Below are positions 8,916 through 17,997 of a stretch of DNA of 64,000 nucleotides, in pieces (position 1 is the stretch's first letter; each line of letters starts with the position of its first letter). The notes beneath the pieces are model-generated. The model made no database searches, was not told the origin of the DNA, and saw only the letters and a list, made by a program, of their open reading frames with translations. Origin of the DNA: an uncultured Chlorobiaceae bacterium. GTDB taxonomy: Bacteria; Bacteroidota; Chlorobiia; Chlorobiales; Chlorobiaceae. The translations under genes were made by a program, and so were the position numbers. The stretch spans positions 1-64,000 of the forward strand of contig CAIJVD010000006.1 in the NCBI GenBank assembly GCA_903824045.1, written 5' to 3'.

Positions 8916-9434
8916 CTACTCTGCCTCTTTTCCGGTGAGCTGGGCGAAAGCCTTTTTCAGATTGGCGTAGGTGGAGCGCATGTCGTTGCTGAGCACTTTG
9001 GCGTCGGCAAGTACCGGCATGAAGTTGGTGTCGCCCTCCCAGCGGGGGACGATATGGAAGTGGATGTGGGTGTCGACGCTTCCGCCGGCAACCTTGCCGA
9101 GGTTTGCTCCGATGTTAATGCCCTGGGGTTTCAGGGTGAGCTCCAGCGCCTTGATGGAGAGGTCTGTCAGCTCCATGATCTCGAGCTTGGTCTCGCTGTC
9201 GAGGTCGGAAAAATCCGGAGTCTGCTGGTAGGGAATCACCATGAGGTGCCCGCAGTTGTAGGGGTAGAGATTCATGATGATGAAGCATTTCTTTGCCCGG
9301 TACAGGACAAAACGCTTCTCGTCTTCCTCGGGAGGAATATCGGCAAAGACTGACTTGCCGCCCTTTCCGGCCGGCTTGTCATCCTTGAAGGACTGCATGT
9401 AGACTTCACGCCAGGGTGAGTACATTCTATCCAT
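8916..9434 (-). CDS. HIT-family (histidine triad) nucleotide hydrolase/transferase
   Basis: A 172-residue histidine-triad protein. The triad HIHFHIV is at about 123-129, with H127 the expected nucleophile. Upstream is the CFIIMNLYPYNCGHLMVIPY stretch of the Ap4A phosphorylase / HIT-like branch. Such proteins cleave dinucleoside polyphosphates or AMP conjugates in the cytoplasm. Translation from the ATG at 9434 gives the normal length. The open frame extends to 9515 but runs into tRNA-Leu, so the upstream start is rejected. Probably transcribed together with the methyltransferase that follows. Confidence 0.88.
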   Translation of the reverse strand: MDRMYSPWREVYMQSFKDDKPAGKGGKSVFADIPPEEDEKRFVLYRAKKCFIIMNLYPYNCGHLMVIPYQQTPDFSDLDSETKLEIMELTDLSIKALELTLKPQGINIGANLGKVAGGSVDTHIHFHIVPRWEGDTNFMPVLADAKVLSNDMRSTYANLKKAFAQLTGKEAE

Positions 9435-9474
9435 AATGCAGATGCTGCTCCAAAAAGATTGCTTGTTTACTCTG

Positions 9475-9558
9475 TACCAAAGGTGGGACTCGAACCCACA
9501 CGAGTTTGCACTCACTGGATTTTGAGTCCAGCGCGTCTACCAGTTCCGCCACTTTGGC
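9475..9558 (-). tRNA. tRNA-Leu (anticodon CAA)
   Basis: 84 nt on the minus strand. The acceptor stem gccaaag pairs with ctttggt (one G-U at the end), followed by discriminator A. The 7-nt anticodon loop ctcaaaa has anticodon CAA at 34-36. A long variable arm, the ggttcgagtcc T-arm and the D-loop tggtaga mark a class II leucine tRNA. CCA is not encoded. Confidence 0.93.
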
Positions 9559-9573
9559 CTGCTTTTCAATGCG

Positions 9574-9655
9574 TGCGAGAGAAGGGACTCGAACCCTTAC
9601 GCCTCACGGCACTAGTTCCTAAGACTAGCGTGTATACCAATTTCACCACTCTCGC
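9574..9655 (-). tRNA. tRNA-Leu (anticodon UAG)
   Basis: 82 nt on the minus strand. The acceptor stem gcgagag / ctctcgc is perfectly paired, with discriminator A. The anticodon stem ctagt/actag closes the loop cttagga with anticodon TAG. A long variable arm confirms leucine. CCA is not encoded. It lies 15 bp upstream of the other tRNA-Leu, so the two isoacceptors are probably one transcript. Confidence 0.93.
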
Positions 9656-9668
9656 AGTATGGAGTACG

Positions 9669-9674
9669 AATATA
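9669..9674 (-). promoter_or_regulatory. Candidate -10 box of the tRNA-Leu pair
   Basis: On the minus strand a TATATT box lies 13 bp before the first tRNA base, in an AT-rich tract (9675-9710). The -35 side is only weakly matched, so this is a candidate. Confidence 0.35.
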
Positions 9675-9771
9675 CGCGGTTTTTTTTATTTTAATAAAAA
9701 CTATCTTTGAGGGCAGTTGCAAGGCATTAAGCCCTAAAAATATTCACTCCCGCACATTCGACAGCGCGCCT

Positions 9772-10365
9772 ATGAAGTTTGATATACAACGGCTTGCAAA
9801 CGTTATTTCATGGGTTGTCAGTCCAGTTGTCGTGGCGCCCGCTGCCTATGCGGCGATCGTGCTTCTCGGTTGCAGCGGTGATGCCAAACGGTTCGCCTAT
9901 CTCTTTGTTCTCTTCTTTTCGAGCACGATAGCCCCTATGCTCCTGATCTACGGCCTGAAAAAGATCGGGAAGGTCTCGGACTACAATATCACCTTTCGCG
10001 AGCAGCGCTTTCTTCCCCTTCTGGTGCTTGTCGCGGTCAATGTTCTCGGCTATGAGTTCATGCAGCAGCTTCAAGCCCCGCGCCTGATGTCGGGAATCCT
10101 GCTTTTCAATGCTGTCAACACCATCTTTATCCTTCTTATCACGCTCCAGTGGAAGATCAGCATCCATCTTTTTACCTTTGCCTCATCAGCGGCTCTCCTT
10201 TTCATGCAGTTCGGCCGTGACGCCTTGTGGATGCTTTTTGTCCTGCCGCTGCTCATGTGGTCTCGAATCTTTCTTAAGGCGCATAACTTCATGCAGACCT
10301 TTGTCGGCAGCCTTGTCGGCTTTTCGGTGATGTTTGCTGAGCTGACATGGTGGACGGCTTTGTGA
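9772..10365 (+). CDS. PAP2-like integral membrane protein
   Basis: This 197-residue protein has about five or six hydrophobic segments. The C-terminal RIFLKAHNFMQTFVGSLVGF resembles the last motif of PAP2-superfamily phosphatases, with a His followed by G-S-x-x-G. The front PAP2 motif (KxxxxxxRP) is not clear, so it could be a non-catalytic relative. The family hydrolyses lipid pyrophosphates or phosphatidate at the membrane. Its 3' end overlaps the next gene by 19 bp, showing tight linkage to the ferrochelatase-like protein. Confidence 0.6.
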   Translation: MKFDIQRLANVISWVVSPVVVAPAAYAAIVLLGCSGDAKRFAYLFVLFFSSTIAPMLLIYGLKKIGKVSDYNITFREQRFLPLLVLVAVNVLGYEFMQQLQAPRLMSGILLFNAVNTIFILLITLQWKISIHLFTFASSAALLFMQFGRDALWMLFVLPLLMWSRIFLKAHNFMQTFVGSLVGFSVMFAELTWWTAL

Positions 10366-11411
10366 GAAAAAAGAGGTATGCAGTTGTCGTAACGACTTAC
10401 GGTGAGGTCGACAAGGTCACGGTCAGGAGCCTGTGGCCGAGCTCGCGCAGAATCCTGAAGGTTGTTACCAGCCAGATCAGCCGGATTCCCGATCTCCTGA
10501 TCTATTTTATTGCCGACTACCGTTCGACCAAGCACTATGTGAACTGGAAGCTCAGTCGCTACAACTCCTCCCTTATCTCCATAAACCGTGCACAGACAAG
10601 CATGCTTCGAAAGTGCATTGAGGCCGCCGAGAGTCCGCTGCTCTCAAGCGTTGAGGTGGAGGTGTTTGATACCTACTATTTTGTTCCGCCCTATCTCGAT
10701 GATACCATTCTGCGGCTTCGTTCAAGCTACGATGGCATTCTTGTTGTGCCGATGTTTCCGGTCGAATCTGCCTTTTCATGCGGAATCGCCTGTCGCATGG
10801 TCCTCGAGTCCTGCGACGACAGCGCCTTTGGTCTTGTCAGGGTGATGAGCAAGCTCTGGAAGGACGAGCAGCTTCATCGTCTCTATGTCGACTATCTTTT
10901 CAGTCAGCTCTCCGATTCCGTGCGCTCGAGAACGGGATCGAAGATCGGCCTTGTGCTGGTTATTCACGGTACTCTGGTCAAGGATCGAAACGGCAACCCG
11001 CCGACGGTCTTTACCGGCCTCGAAGAGACCTGCGCGTTTTTTGAGGTAATGAAGCAGCGTATCATGGCCGCGCCGGGCAACATTTTTACCGATGTGCGCC
11101 AGGGTTGCATGAACCACTCCCGTGGGGGAGAGTGGACCTCCGATACCATAGAAAAGGCGTTCGAGGAGTTCAAGCGGGAGGGGTGTGAGGCCGTTGTCAT
11201 GTTCCCCTACGGCTTTTTCGCCGACAACAGCGAGACCGAGCATGATGCCTGCGGAAGGCTTGTGCGGGAGGGATTTCCGGTCTTTCAGTATGTTCGCTGC
11301 ATCAACAATGATCAGGCATTCGGCAAGTGGCTCACCGAAAAGGTTCTTCATGAGCTACAGCTTCTTCTGAACCTGCAGACAGCTTTTGAACTTCCTGAAC
11401 CGAAATCATGA
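10347..11411 (+). CDS. hemH: Ferrochelatase-like (class II chelatase fold) protein
   Basis: 354 residues with the layout of ferrochelatase: an N-terminal half containing YDGILVVPMFPVESAFSCG, a VIHGT strand with H207 at the expected metal-binding position, and FPYGFFADNSETEHD near 288-300 with glutamates at 296 and 298. Ferrochelatase inserts Fe2+ into protoporphyrin IX. The sequence is divergent and the usual SxHGxP motif is only HGT, so a related chelatase role is possible. Haem is needed here for cytochromes, including HupC. It begins inside the PAP2-like gene, and its stop overlaps the start of the TPR gene (ATGA). Confidence 0.65.
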   Translation: MVDGFVRKKRYAVVVTTYGEVDKVTVRSLWPSSRRILKVVTSQISRIPDLLIYFIADYRSTKHYVNWKLSRYNSSLISINRAQTSMLRKCIEAAESPLLSSVEVEVFDTYYFVPPYLDDTILRLRSSYDGILVVPMFPVESAFSCGIACRMVLESCDDSAFGLVRVMSKLWKDEQLHRLYVDYLFSQLSDSVRSRTGSKIGLVLVIHGTLVKDRNGNPPTVFTGLEETCAFFEVMKQRIMAAPGNIFTDVRQGCMNHSRGGEWTSDTIEKAFEEFKREGCEAVVMFPYGFFADNSETEHDACGRLVREGFPVFQYVRCINNDQAFGKWLTEKVLHELQLLLNLQTAFELPEPKS

Positions 11412-12028
11412 ACCCGAGAGATTCCGCACAGCTTGAGGCGAAGCTCCGAGAGGAGCCCGATAACCCGGAAGCGCAGTATGAGCTGGCGCTTGCTTATCTT
11501 GATCTTCAGCGTAACAATGAGGCCCTGCAGCTTCTCGATCGCTCTATCGGGTTGAGGCGGCGCGACCCGTCAGCCTATTACGCGAGGGCGGTCGCCAATC
11601 TTTCGATGAGCAATTTCAGGAAGGCCGGGTGTGATCTGTTGAGAACCATTGCACTCGATCGCAGCCGGCTGGAGGCTTACAAGCATCTCGGCTTTGTGCA
11701 GCTGACGCTCGGCAAGGAGGATGCTGCCCTGAAGACCCTCCAGAGGGCGCTTGAGATCGATCCTGGATATGCCGACGCCTACTGCATCCTCGGCGATGCC
11801 TATATGGACCTGAGCGAGCATGACAAGGCCAGGGAGGCCTTTGAAAAAGCCCTCGAAATTGAGCCGGACGGCCCGGAGCCCCACTGCAAGATGGCCATGT
11901 ACTATGTTGCCAGGGGGGATATGAAAGGACTGAAAACGGAGTATGAACTGCTGAAAACGCTGGATGCCGATATGGCCCGCCAGATTGGAACACTTTTTTT
12001 TGATGAAGACCATGAAACTATTTCCTGA
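11408..12028 (+). CDS. Tetratricopeptide-repeat protein
   Basis: 206 residues made almost entirely of TPR units of 34 residues, with the usual spaced W/L-G-Y-A-F-A-P pattern (for example EAYKHLGFVQLTLGKEDAAL, then ADAYCILGDAYMDLSEHDKA). Four complete repeats and two poorer ones can be counted. There is no signal peptide or membrane segment, so it is probably a cytoplasmic scaffold. Its start overlaps the stop of the ferrochelatase-like gene by 4 bp, so the two are translationally coupled. The partner is unknown. Confidence 0.85.
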   Translation: MNPRDSAQLEAKLREEPDNPEAQYELALAYLDLQRNNEALQLLDRSIGLRRRDPSAYYARAVANLSMSNFRKAGCDLLRTIALDRSRLEAYKHLGFVQLTLGKEDAALKTLQRALEIDPGYADAYCILGDAYMDLSEHDKAREAFEKALEIEPDGPEPHCKMAMYYVARGDMKGLKTEYELLKTLDADMARQIGTLFFDEDHETIS

Positions 12029-12263
12029 CAAAGAGAGTCGAAAGCGGTTTATGAAGACCGGTCTTCCCGTCATGCTCGGCATTGTATGGAGTCCGATAAT
12101 CTGGATGACCATCTCCTCCGCCCTCGGCAACCCTCTCTTTTCTCTCTTTGGCTCATGGGCCGCGGTTCAACTTGTCGTCCTTGCCTGCGTCGTCCCGGCG
12201 GTTTATGTACTCTTAAGGCTTTTCGTGCGTATTGGCGATAAATTTCATGATATACGACACTGA
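12003..12263 (+). CDS. Small two-helix membrane protein, function unknown
   Basis: 86 residues with two hydrophobic helices (MLGIVWSPIIWMTISSAL and AAVQLVVLACVVPAVYVLL) flanked by basic residues at both ends. It starts inside the 3' end of the TPR gene in another frame (ATG 12003, or 12012). It is the last gene of that string before the complex I promoter region. I do not recognise a family. Confidence 0.55.
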   Translation: MKTMKLFPDKESRKRFMKTGLPVMLGIVWSPIIWMTISSALGNPLFSLFGSWAAVQLVVLACVVPAVYVLLRLFVRIGDKFHDIRH

Positions 12264-12390
12264 CGCCTGACAATGTTATGGATGTTATGCAACAATTGTT
12301 AACTTTCCCCTTCTTGAAAGTAATTTTCCGGAATCGGGTATGGATCGGCTGAAAACCGGTTTTTTCTCTGGCTCAAAAAGAAATATTTTT

Positions 12391-12398
12391 TATATTTG
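12391..12398 (+). promoter_or_regulatory. Candidate promoter element upstream of complex I operon
   Basis: The 200-bp gap before nuoA holds no gene. It contains a weak hairpin-plus-T run (about 12343-12366) that may end the previous transcript. It also holds TATATTTG, matching the TAnnTTTG form known in the related Bacteroidetes, 76 bp before nuoA. No convincing upstream box was found. Confidence 0.3.
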
Positions 12399-12473
12399 CG
12401 CTCCGGAATAGATGTTACTTGCCGGATCTCCCATATCTTTCAATCAGTTCGGGGCTAATTCAAATTGTTTTCC

Positions 12474-12905
12474 ATGGATCAGACGCTGAGTGATTTTGGT
12501 AACGTTTTCGCTTTTCTTCTCCTTGGTGTAGTCTTCGTTGCCGGTGGTTTTCTTACTGCTCGCCTGCTTCGTCCCCAGCGGCCGAACCCTGCCAAAAACT
12601 CGACCTACGAGTGCGGTGAGGAGGCTGTAGGCAGCGCATGGGTCAGGTTCAATATCAGGTTCTATGTCGTCGCTCTGATTTTTATCATTTTCGACGTTGA
12701 GGTTGTTTTCCTTTTCCCCTGGGCTACAGTATTCAAGCAGCTTGGTGAGTTTGCCCTTGTTGAGGCGCTCGTGTTTGCCGGCATTCTTGTGCTCGGTCTC
12801 GTTTATGCATGGGTCAAGGGCGATCTTGACTGGGTCAGGCCTACTCCGAATATTCCGAAAATGCCTGAAATGCCTGTGGCAAAGAGCGGCTCAATCGCGG
12901 ATTAA
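12474..12905 (+). CDS. nuoA: NADH-quinone oxidoreductase subunit A
   Basis: First gene of an 11-gene complex I operon. 143 residues with three transmembrane helices and the family's [23 protein letters not shown] loop (Cys and acidic residues at the quinone-cavity TMH1-2 loop) and the [13 protein letters not shown] helix. It forms part of the membrane arm near the quinone site. ATG 12474 is preferred to a TTG 9 bp upstream. In green sulfur bacteria this complex probably oxidises ferredoxin or another carrier rather than NADH, because NuoEFG are missing. Confidence 0.95.
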   Translation: MDQTLSDFGNVFAFLLLGVVFVAGGFLTARLLRPQRPNPAKNSTYECGEEAVGSAWVRFNIRFYVVALIFIIFDVEVVFLFPWATVFKQLGEFALVEALVFAGILVLGLVYAWVKGDLDWVRPTPNIPKMPEMPVAKSGSIAD

Positions 12906-12933
12906 ATACTATTCACCATATTTTTAGAAGGCT

Positions 12934-13497
12934 ATGGGTTTACTTGATGCGGGGATAACAAAGCATAACGTGCTGGTGACTTCGGTCGACAACGTTCTCA
13001 ACTGGGCACGTCTGTCGTCGATCTGGCCTATGGGCTTCGGTCTTGCTTGTTGTGCTATCGAGATGATGGCCACCAACGCCTCCAACTACGACCTCGAACG
13101 TTTCGGTATTTTCCCTCGCTCCTCCCCCCGTCAGTCTGACCTCATGATCGTTGCCGGCACCGTCACCATGAAAATGGCTGAACGTGTTGTCCGCCTCTAC
13201 GAACAGATGCCAGAGCCCCGTTATGTCCTTTCTATGGGAAGCTGCTCCAACTGCGGCGGTCCTTACTGGGAGCATGGTTACCACGTGCTGAAGGGTGTCG
13301 ATCGCGTTATTCCGGTTGATGTCTATGTGCCGGGCTGCCCGCCGAGGCCTGAGGCGCTTATCGGTGGTCTTATGAAGATTCAGGAGCTTATCCGCATGGA
13401 GCAGATCGGCATTTCAAGAGCTGACGCGCTGAAGAAGCTGGCTGAAAAAAGTGTTGATCCGAGGATCATTATCGAGCAGGAACGCAAGGCGGTCTGA
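12934..13497 (+). CDS. nuoB: NADH-quinone oxidoreductase subunit B
   Basis: The 187-residue PSST subunit carries the terminal [4Fe-4S] cluster N2 that hands electrons to quinone. Ligands C39 and C40 (LACCAIEMM), C104 (MGSCSNC) and C135 (PGCPPRPEA) are all present. Standard length. It lies 28 bp after nuoA. Confidence 0.97.
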   Translation: MGLLDAGITKHNVLVTSVDNVLNWARLSSIWPMGFGLACCAIEMMATNASNYDLERFGIFPRSSPRQSDLMIVAGTVTMKMAERVVRLYEQMPEPRYVLSMGSCSNCGGPYWEHGYHVLKGVDRVIPVDVYVPGCPPRPEALIGGLMKIQELIRMEQIGISRADALKKLAEKSVDPRIIIEQERKAV

Positions 13498-13526
13498 GCA
13501 TAACCAACTAAAGCCCCTCAATTCAG

Positions 13527-14045
13527 ATGGAAGAAGGAAAGGTTTATTCGCAGTCGGTAGCAGAGAGCGCTGCGGCATATGCGATTATAAAGGAGAAGTT
13601 CGGCGATGCCATTTCGGCGTTTGACGCTAACGAGACAATGCCTTTTTTTGAGGTGCTCGATGTTGCGCGCTGGCAGGAGATCGCTCTTTTTCTTCGCGAT
13701 AACGGGAAGCTGAAGTTCAACTACATGGCCTGTCTTTCAGGTGTTGACTACCCGGCAGAAGAAAAGCTCGGCATTGTCTGCAACCTTGAGTCTCTTGGTG
13801 AACTTGGTCACCGGCTGGCTGTCAAGCTGAAGTGCGCGCGCAACGGAGGATCCATTCCGACGGTCTCGTGCGTCTGGCATACGGCCAACTGGCACGAGCG
13901 TGAGGCTTACGACATGTTTGGCATGCTCTTTACCGGCCATCCCGACATGAGAAGGATCCTCTGCCCCGAAGACTGGGAAGGGTTCCCGCTCCGCAAGGAT
14001 TATAAGGTTCAGGAGACCTATCACGGAATCAAGGTGCCCTATTAA
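13527..14045 (+). CDS. nuoC: NADH-quinone oxidoreductase subunit C
   Basis: The 172-residue peripheral-arm subunit has the signature VWHTANWHEREAYDMFGM, followed by the RRILCPEDWEGFPLRKDY box that ends the 30-kDa subunit family. It is not fused to NuoD, unlike in E. coli. It lies between nuoB and nuoD with about 30-bp gaps. Confidence 0.96.
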   Translation: MEEGKVYSQSVAESAAAYAIIKEKFGDAISAFDANETMPFFEVLDVARWQEIALFLRDNGKLKFNYMACLSGVDYPAEEKLGIVCNLESLGELGHRLAVKLKCARNGGSIPTVSCVWHTANWHEREAYDMFGMLFTGHPDMRRILCPEDWEGFPLRKDYKVQETYHGIKVPY

Positions 14046-14075
14046 CTGGCATTAAATAGTAAAAGCAGCTCAAGT

Positions 14076-15278
14076 ATGCAGGAATTAGATACAGCCGGAC
14101 TGGGATCAGTCAGGGTTACCCGGAAGAGTGACAACGTTGTTGTGCTTGAAAAGGACCTTGCCACCGAGCAGATGGTTCTGGCCATGGGTCCTCAGCATCC
14201 CTCGACTCACGGCGTTCTTAAGCTCGAGTGTCTTACCGATGGAGAGGTTGTTACCGAAGCGGTGCCCTACCTCGGTTACTTGCACCGGTGCTTTGAAAAG
14301 TATTGCGAGAATGTAGATTATCCTGCAATCGTCCCCTATACCGACAGGATGGACTATCTGTCGGGCATGAACAGCGAGATGGCTTTTTCGGTTGCCGTTG
14401 AAAAACTGCTCGATATCGAAATTCCCCGTCGCGTTGAGTTCATCAGAGTTATCGTAGCCGAGCTGAACAGGATTGCCTCTCACCTTGTGGCCATCGGTAC
14501 CTACGGTATCGATCTTGGCGCTTTCACCCCCTTTCTTTTCTGCTTCCGCGATCGCGAGCACATTCTCAGCCTTCTGGAGTGGGCATCCGGCGCACGAATG
14601 CTCTATAACTATATCTGGATCGGCGGTCTGGCCAACGATGTTCCTGCCGATTTCAACAAGCGGGTCAGGGAGTTTGTTGCCTACTTCAGGCCACAGGCCA
14701 AGGAGCTCTACAGGCTGCTCACCGAAAACGAGATCTTCGTCAAGCGCACCAAGGGTATCGGCATCATGCCGGCGGATGTTGCCATCAACTATGGCTGGTC
14801 GGGCCCGATGCTTCGCGGTTCAGGTGTCAAGTGGGACCTGCGCAGAAACGATCCCTACTCCGTCTACCCTGAACTTGAGTTCAATGTTGCCGTGCCTGAC
14901 GGCAAGTTCTCCGATATCGGCGACTGCCTCTCACGCCACATTGTCCGTGCTCTTGAGATCGATGAGAGCCTCAAGATCATCGAGCAGTGCATCGACAAGA
15001 TGCCTGGAGCAGAAGGGTTCGATCCGAAATCAGCCATTCCGAAACGCATACGTCCGAAAGAGGGCGAGGTTTACGGTCGCGCAGAGAATCCAAGAGGAGA
15101 GCTCGGCTTCTACATCCAGAGCGACGGCAAGTCAACCAAGCCGCTTCGCTGCAAGGCCCGTTCTTCCTGCTTTGTCAATCTTTCAGCGATGAAGGATCTC
15201 TCAAAAGGCCAGCTTATCCCTGATCTGGTTGCCATTATCGGCAGCATCGACATCGTTCTCGGGGAGGTTGACAGATGA
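14076..15278 (+). CDS. nuoD: NADH-quinone oxidoreductase subunit D
   Basis: The 400-residue 49-kDa subunit is structurally related to the [NiFe]-hydrogenase large subunit and forms the quinone pocket with NuoB and NuoH. The [11 protein letters not shown] motif near residue 36 holds the quinone-binding His. YLHRCFEK and [17 protein letters not shown] follow, and the C-terminus has the usual VLGEVDR. The stop overlaps nuoH by 4 bp (ATGA), so the two are translationally coupled. Confidence 0.97.
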   Translation: MQELDTAGLGSVRVTRKSDNVVVLEKDLATEQMVLAMGPQHPSTHGVLKLECLTDGEVVTEAVPYLGYLHRCFEKYCENVDYPAIVPYTDRMDYLSGMNSEMAFSVAVEKLLDIEIPRRVEFIRVIVAELNRIASHLVAIGTYGIDLGAFTPFLFCFRDREHILSLLEWASGARMLYNYIWIGGLANDVPADFNKRVREFVAYFRPQAKELYRLLTENEIFVKRTKGIGIMPADVAINYGWSGPMLRGSGVKWDLRRNDPYSVYPELEFNVAVPDGKFSDIGDCLSRHIVRALEIDESLKIIEQCIDKMPGAEGFDPKSAIPKRIRPKEGEVYGRAENPRGELGFYIQSDGKSTKPLRCKARSSCFVNLSAMKDLSKGQLIPDLVAIIGSIDIVLGEVDR

Positions 15279-16393
15279 CTTCAACAGCATTATCGCAATT
15301 TAGCATGCCTTTTCTTATGGGTAACACGCTCAATGTCTGGTCGCAAGCCATTGCCTCCTTCCAGCCGATGGGTCTGCCTCTCGGTCTGGTGATTCTTGCT
15401 GCCATTCCTCTTGTCTTTATTGCACTCTACTCTCTGACCTACGGAGTTTACGGTGAAAGAAAGATCTCAGCCTTCATGCAGGATCGTCTTGGACCTATGG
15501 AGGTTGGCAAGTGGGGTATCCTTCAGACTCTCGCCGATATTCTTAAACTGATACAGAAAGAGGATATCGTTCCGACCAATGCCGACAAGTTTCTCTTTGT
15601 CATCGGCCCTGGAGTTCTTTTCGTCGGTTCATTCCTTGCCTATGCCGTGCTGCCTTTCAGCCCCGCATTCATTGGCGCCAACCTGAATGTCGGTCTTTTC
15701 TATGCCATCGGCATCGTTGCCCTTGAGGTTGTCGGCATTCTTGCTGCAGGCTGGGGTTCCAACAACAAGTGGTCGCTCTACGGAGCTGTCCGCAGCGTTG
15801 CTCAAATTGTCAGCTACGAGATTCCCGCAGCTATCGCGCTTCTCTGCGGAGCGATGATGGCCGGAACCCTCGACATGCAGAAGATCACCATGCTTCAGTC
15901 GGGATCGCTTGGCTTCGCACACTTCTATCTCTTCCAGTCTCCGATTGCCTGGCTTCCGTTCCTCATCTACTTTATCGCATCGCTTGCGGAGGTCAACCGT
16001 GCACCCTTCGACATCCCTGAGGCTGAGTCGGAACTTGTTGCGGGTTACTTTACCGAGTATTCCGGCATGAAGTTCGCCGTTATCTTCCTGGCAGAGTACG
16101 GCAGCATGTTCATGGTTTCGGCGATCATCTCCATCGTCTTTCTCGGCGGCTGGAACTCACCGCTGCCAAACATCGGATCTTTTGCCCTGAACGACCTGAC
16201 CAGCGGTCCCGCATGGGGCGCATTCTGGCTCATCATGAAAGGGTTCTTCTTCATCTTTGTTCAGATGTGGCTTCGCTGGACGCTTCCCCGCCTGAGGGTT
16301 GACCAGCTTATGTATCTCTGCTGGAAAGTCCTGACCCCGTTCGCCTTTGTGAGCTTTGTGCTGACGGCGATCTGGGAAATATATGTCCCCTGA
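15275..16393 (+). CDS. nuoH: NADH-quinone oxidoreductase subunit H
   Basis: A 372-residue, multi-helix (about eight or nine TM segments) membrane subunit that couples the quinone site to the proton channels. Conserved segments include [19 protein letters not shown], the [20 protein letters not shown] loop with its acidic residues, and [14 protein letters not shown] near the C-terminus. It overlaps nuoD by 4 bp. Confidence 0.97.
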   Translation: MTSTALSQFSMPFLMGNTLNVWSQAIASFQPMGLPLGLVILAAIPLVFIALYSLTYGVYGERKISAFMQDRLGPMEVGKWGILQTLADILKLIQKEDIVPTNADKFLFVIGPGVLFVGSFLAYAVLPFSPAFIGANLNVGLFYAIGIVALEVVGILAAGWGSNNKWSLYGAVRSVAQIVSYEIPAAIALLCGAMMAGTLDMQKITMLQSGSLGFAHFYLFQSPIAWLPFLIYFIASLAEVNRAPFDIPEAESELVAGYFTEYSGMKFAVIFLAEYGSMFMVSAIISIVFLGGWNSPLPNIGSFALNDLTSGPAWGAFWLIMKGFFFIFVQMWLRWTLPRLRVDQLMYLCWKVLTPFAFVSFVLTAIWEIYVP

Positions 16394-16436
16394 GTGAGTT
16401 CAACAGTCAATGCAGGTAAGTAATGCCTAACAGAAT

Positions 16437-17060
16437 ATGAGCGAGTATTTCAGAAATATAAAAACCGGTGCAGTCACGATTGCCACCGGCATGGGAATCA
16501 CCCTGAAGCACTTCTTCAATGCGACCAAGCGCAAGGGAGATGCGGGCGTCGATGATGTCGACTACTTCCGCCAGGTTGACGGTCTCTGCACACTGCAGTA
16601 CCCCAGTGAGGTGATTCCGACCCCGAAGACAGGGCGTTACCGCCTCTATAATACTATTGATGACTGCATCGGCTGCGGCCAGTGCGCAAGAGCTTGTCCT
16701 ATAAGCTGTATCACCATCGATACCATCAGGGTGACTCCGGATGATTTCGAGGTTTGCGGCAAGACCACCGATGGACAGCAGAAAAAGTTCTGGGTTCCTG
16801 TTTTTGATATCGATACGGCCAAGTGCATGACATGCGGTCTGTGCACAAACGTCTGCCCGACCGAGTGCCTTGTACACTCACCGGTCGCTGACTTTTCACA
16901 GTTTGATCGCAACGGGCTGATCTATCATTTCGGAAACCTTACCAATATGGAGGCCGAGGCAAAGCGCCGCAAGGTTGCAGAGGCTGCGGCAAAGGCCCAG
17001 GCCGAGAAGGAAGCAAAGGCAGCTGAAGCCGCAAAGGCCGGAAATAACGGCGGAGAATAA
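16437..17060 (+). CDS. nuoI: NADH-quinone oxidoreductase subunit I (2 x [4Fe-4S] ferredoxin)
   Basis: A 207-residue subunit with two CxxCxxCxxxCP clusters, CIGCGQCARACP (77-88) and CMTCGLCTNVCP (130-141), that carry N6a and N6b. Residues after about 172 form an Ala/Lys/Glu-rich tail not needed by the fold. With no NuoEFG genes in the operon, this subunit is a plausible electron entry point for ferredoxin (inference). Confidence 0.95.
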   Translation: MSEYFRNIKTGAVTIATGMGITLKHFFNATKRKGDAGVDDVDYFRQVDGLCTLQYPSEVIPTPKTGRYRLYNTIDDCIGCGQCARACPISCITIDTIRVTPDDFEVCGKTTDGQQKKFWVPVFDIDTAKCMTCGLCTNVCPTECLVHSPVADFSQFDRNGLIYHFGNLTNMEAEAKRRKVAEAAAKAQAEKEAKAAEAAKAGNNGGE

Positions 17061-17087
17061 GCGAACCAATTAACGTGCGCCAACACC

Positions 17088-17609
17088 ATGAGTAACCTAA
17101 CCTATACGGTCATTTTCTATCTCTTCGCGGCTATCACGGTCTTTTCGGCCGGGTTCGTCGTCTTTTCCCGGAACGTGATCTATTCCGCATTCTCCCTGCT
17201 CTTCACCTTTTTTGGTGCTGCGGCGCTCTATGTATTTCTCAGTGCCGATTTCATTGCTGTTACCCAGGTCGTAGTCTATGTCGGCGGTATCCTTGTGCTG
17301 ATTCTCTTCGGTGTCATGTTCACCAACAGCATCATGCAGTCGAAGCCGAAGAGCGACATCATCAATATCGTTCCTGGAATTCTCCTGCTTGCGGCAATAA
17401 TAGGCGCGCTGCTCTTCACCTTTTACACCTCGCACAGCTGGATGCCATCCGAAACCACGCTTCAGGGCAGCATAGTCCAGCGCATCGGTTTCGAAACCAT
17501 GTCACGCTACGTGCTTCCGTTTGAAATGGCTTCCATTCTGCTGCTTGCAGCACTTATCGGCGCCGCATACCTGGCGCGTTTCGAAAAGCCCGGCAATAAC
17601 GAACATTAA
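17088..17609 (+). CDS. nuoJ: NADH-quinone oxidoreductase subunit J
   Basis: A 173-residue subunit with five hydrophobic helices. The DFIAVTQVVVYVGGILVLILFG helix (a pi-bulge region in known structures) and the C-terminal AALIGAAYLAR mark NuoJ. It lies 27 bp after nuoI. Confidence 0.95.
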   Translation: MSNLTYTVIFYLFAAITVFSAGFVVFSRNVIYSAFSLLFTFFGAAALYVFLSADFIAVTQVVVYVGGILVLILFGVMFTNSIMQSKPKSDIINIVPGILLLAAIIGALLFTFYTSHSWMPSETTLQGSIVQRIGFETMSRYVLPFEMASILLLAALIGAAYLARFEKPGNNEH

Positions 17610-17624
17610 GTTTAGGAATACAAT

Positions 17625-17942
17625 ATGGAACAGTTGACCACCATAGGGCTCAATCACTACCTGACCGTCTCGGCATTCCTGCTCGGTTTCGGTCTCTTTG
17701 CTGTCATGACCAGGAAGAACGCCATCGTCATCCTTATGGGTGTCGAGCTGATTCTGAACGCCGCCAACATCAATTTCCTTGCCTTCTCGAAGTTCAACGG
17801 CGGGATGCAGGGCGTCATGTTTGCGCTCTTCGTCATTGTTCTTGCCGCAGCCGAGGCTGCCATTGCCCTTGCAATCGTCATTAATGTCTTCAAGACCTTC
17901 AAGACCGTCGATGTGTCGAACATAGATTCCATGAAAGAGTAA
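17625..17942 (+). CDS. nuoK: NADH-quinone oxidoreductase subunit K
   Basis: A 105-residue, three-helix subunit. The GVELILNAANINFLAF helix contains the conserved membrane Glu and Asn, and the third helix (AAAEAAIALAIVINVFK) the second Glu. Typical size for the family. Confidence 0.96.
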   Translation: MEQLTTIGLNHYLTVSAFLLGFGLFAVMTRKNAIVILMGVELILNAANINFLAFSKFNGGMQGVMFALFVIVLAAAEAAIALAIVINVFKTFKTVDVSNIDSMKE

Positions 17943-17997
17943 CACGGTATTTCGGACTACTATCAGCTTTAATTTTTTCTTGTAAAACGAAAGGAAC

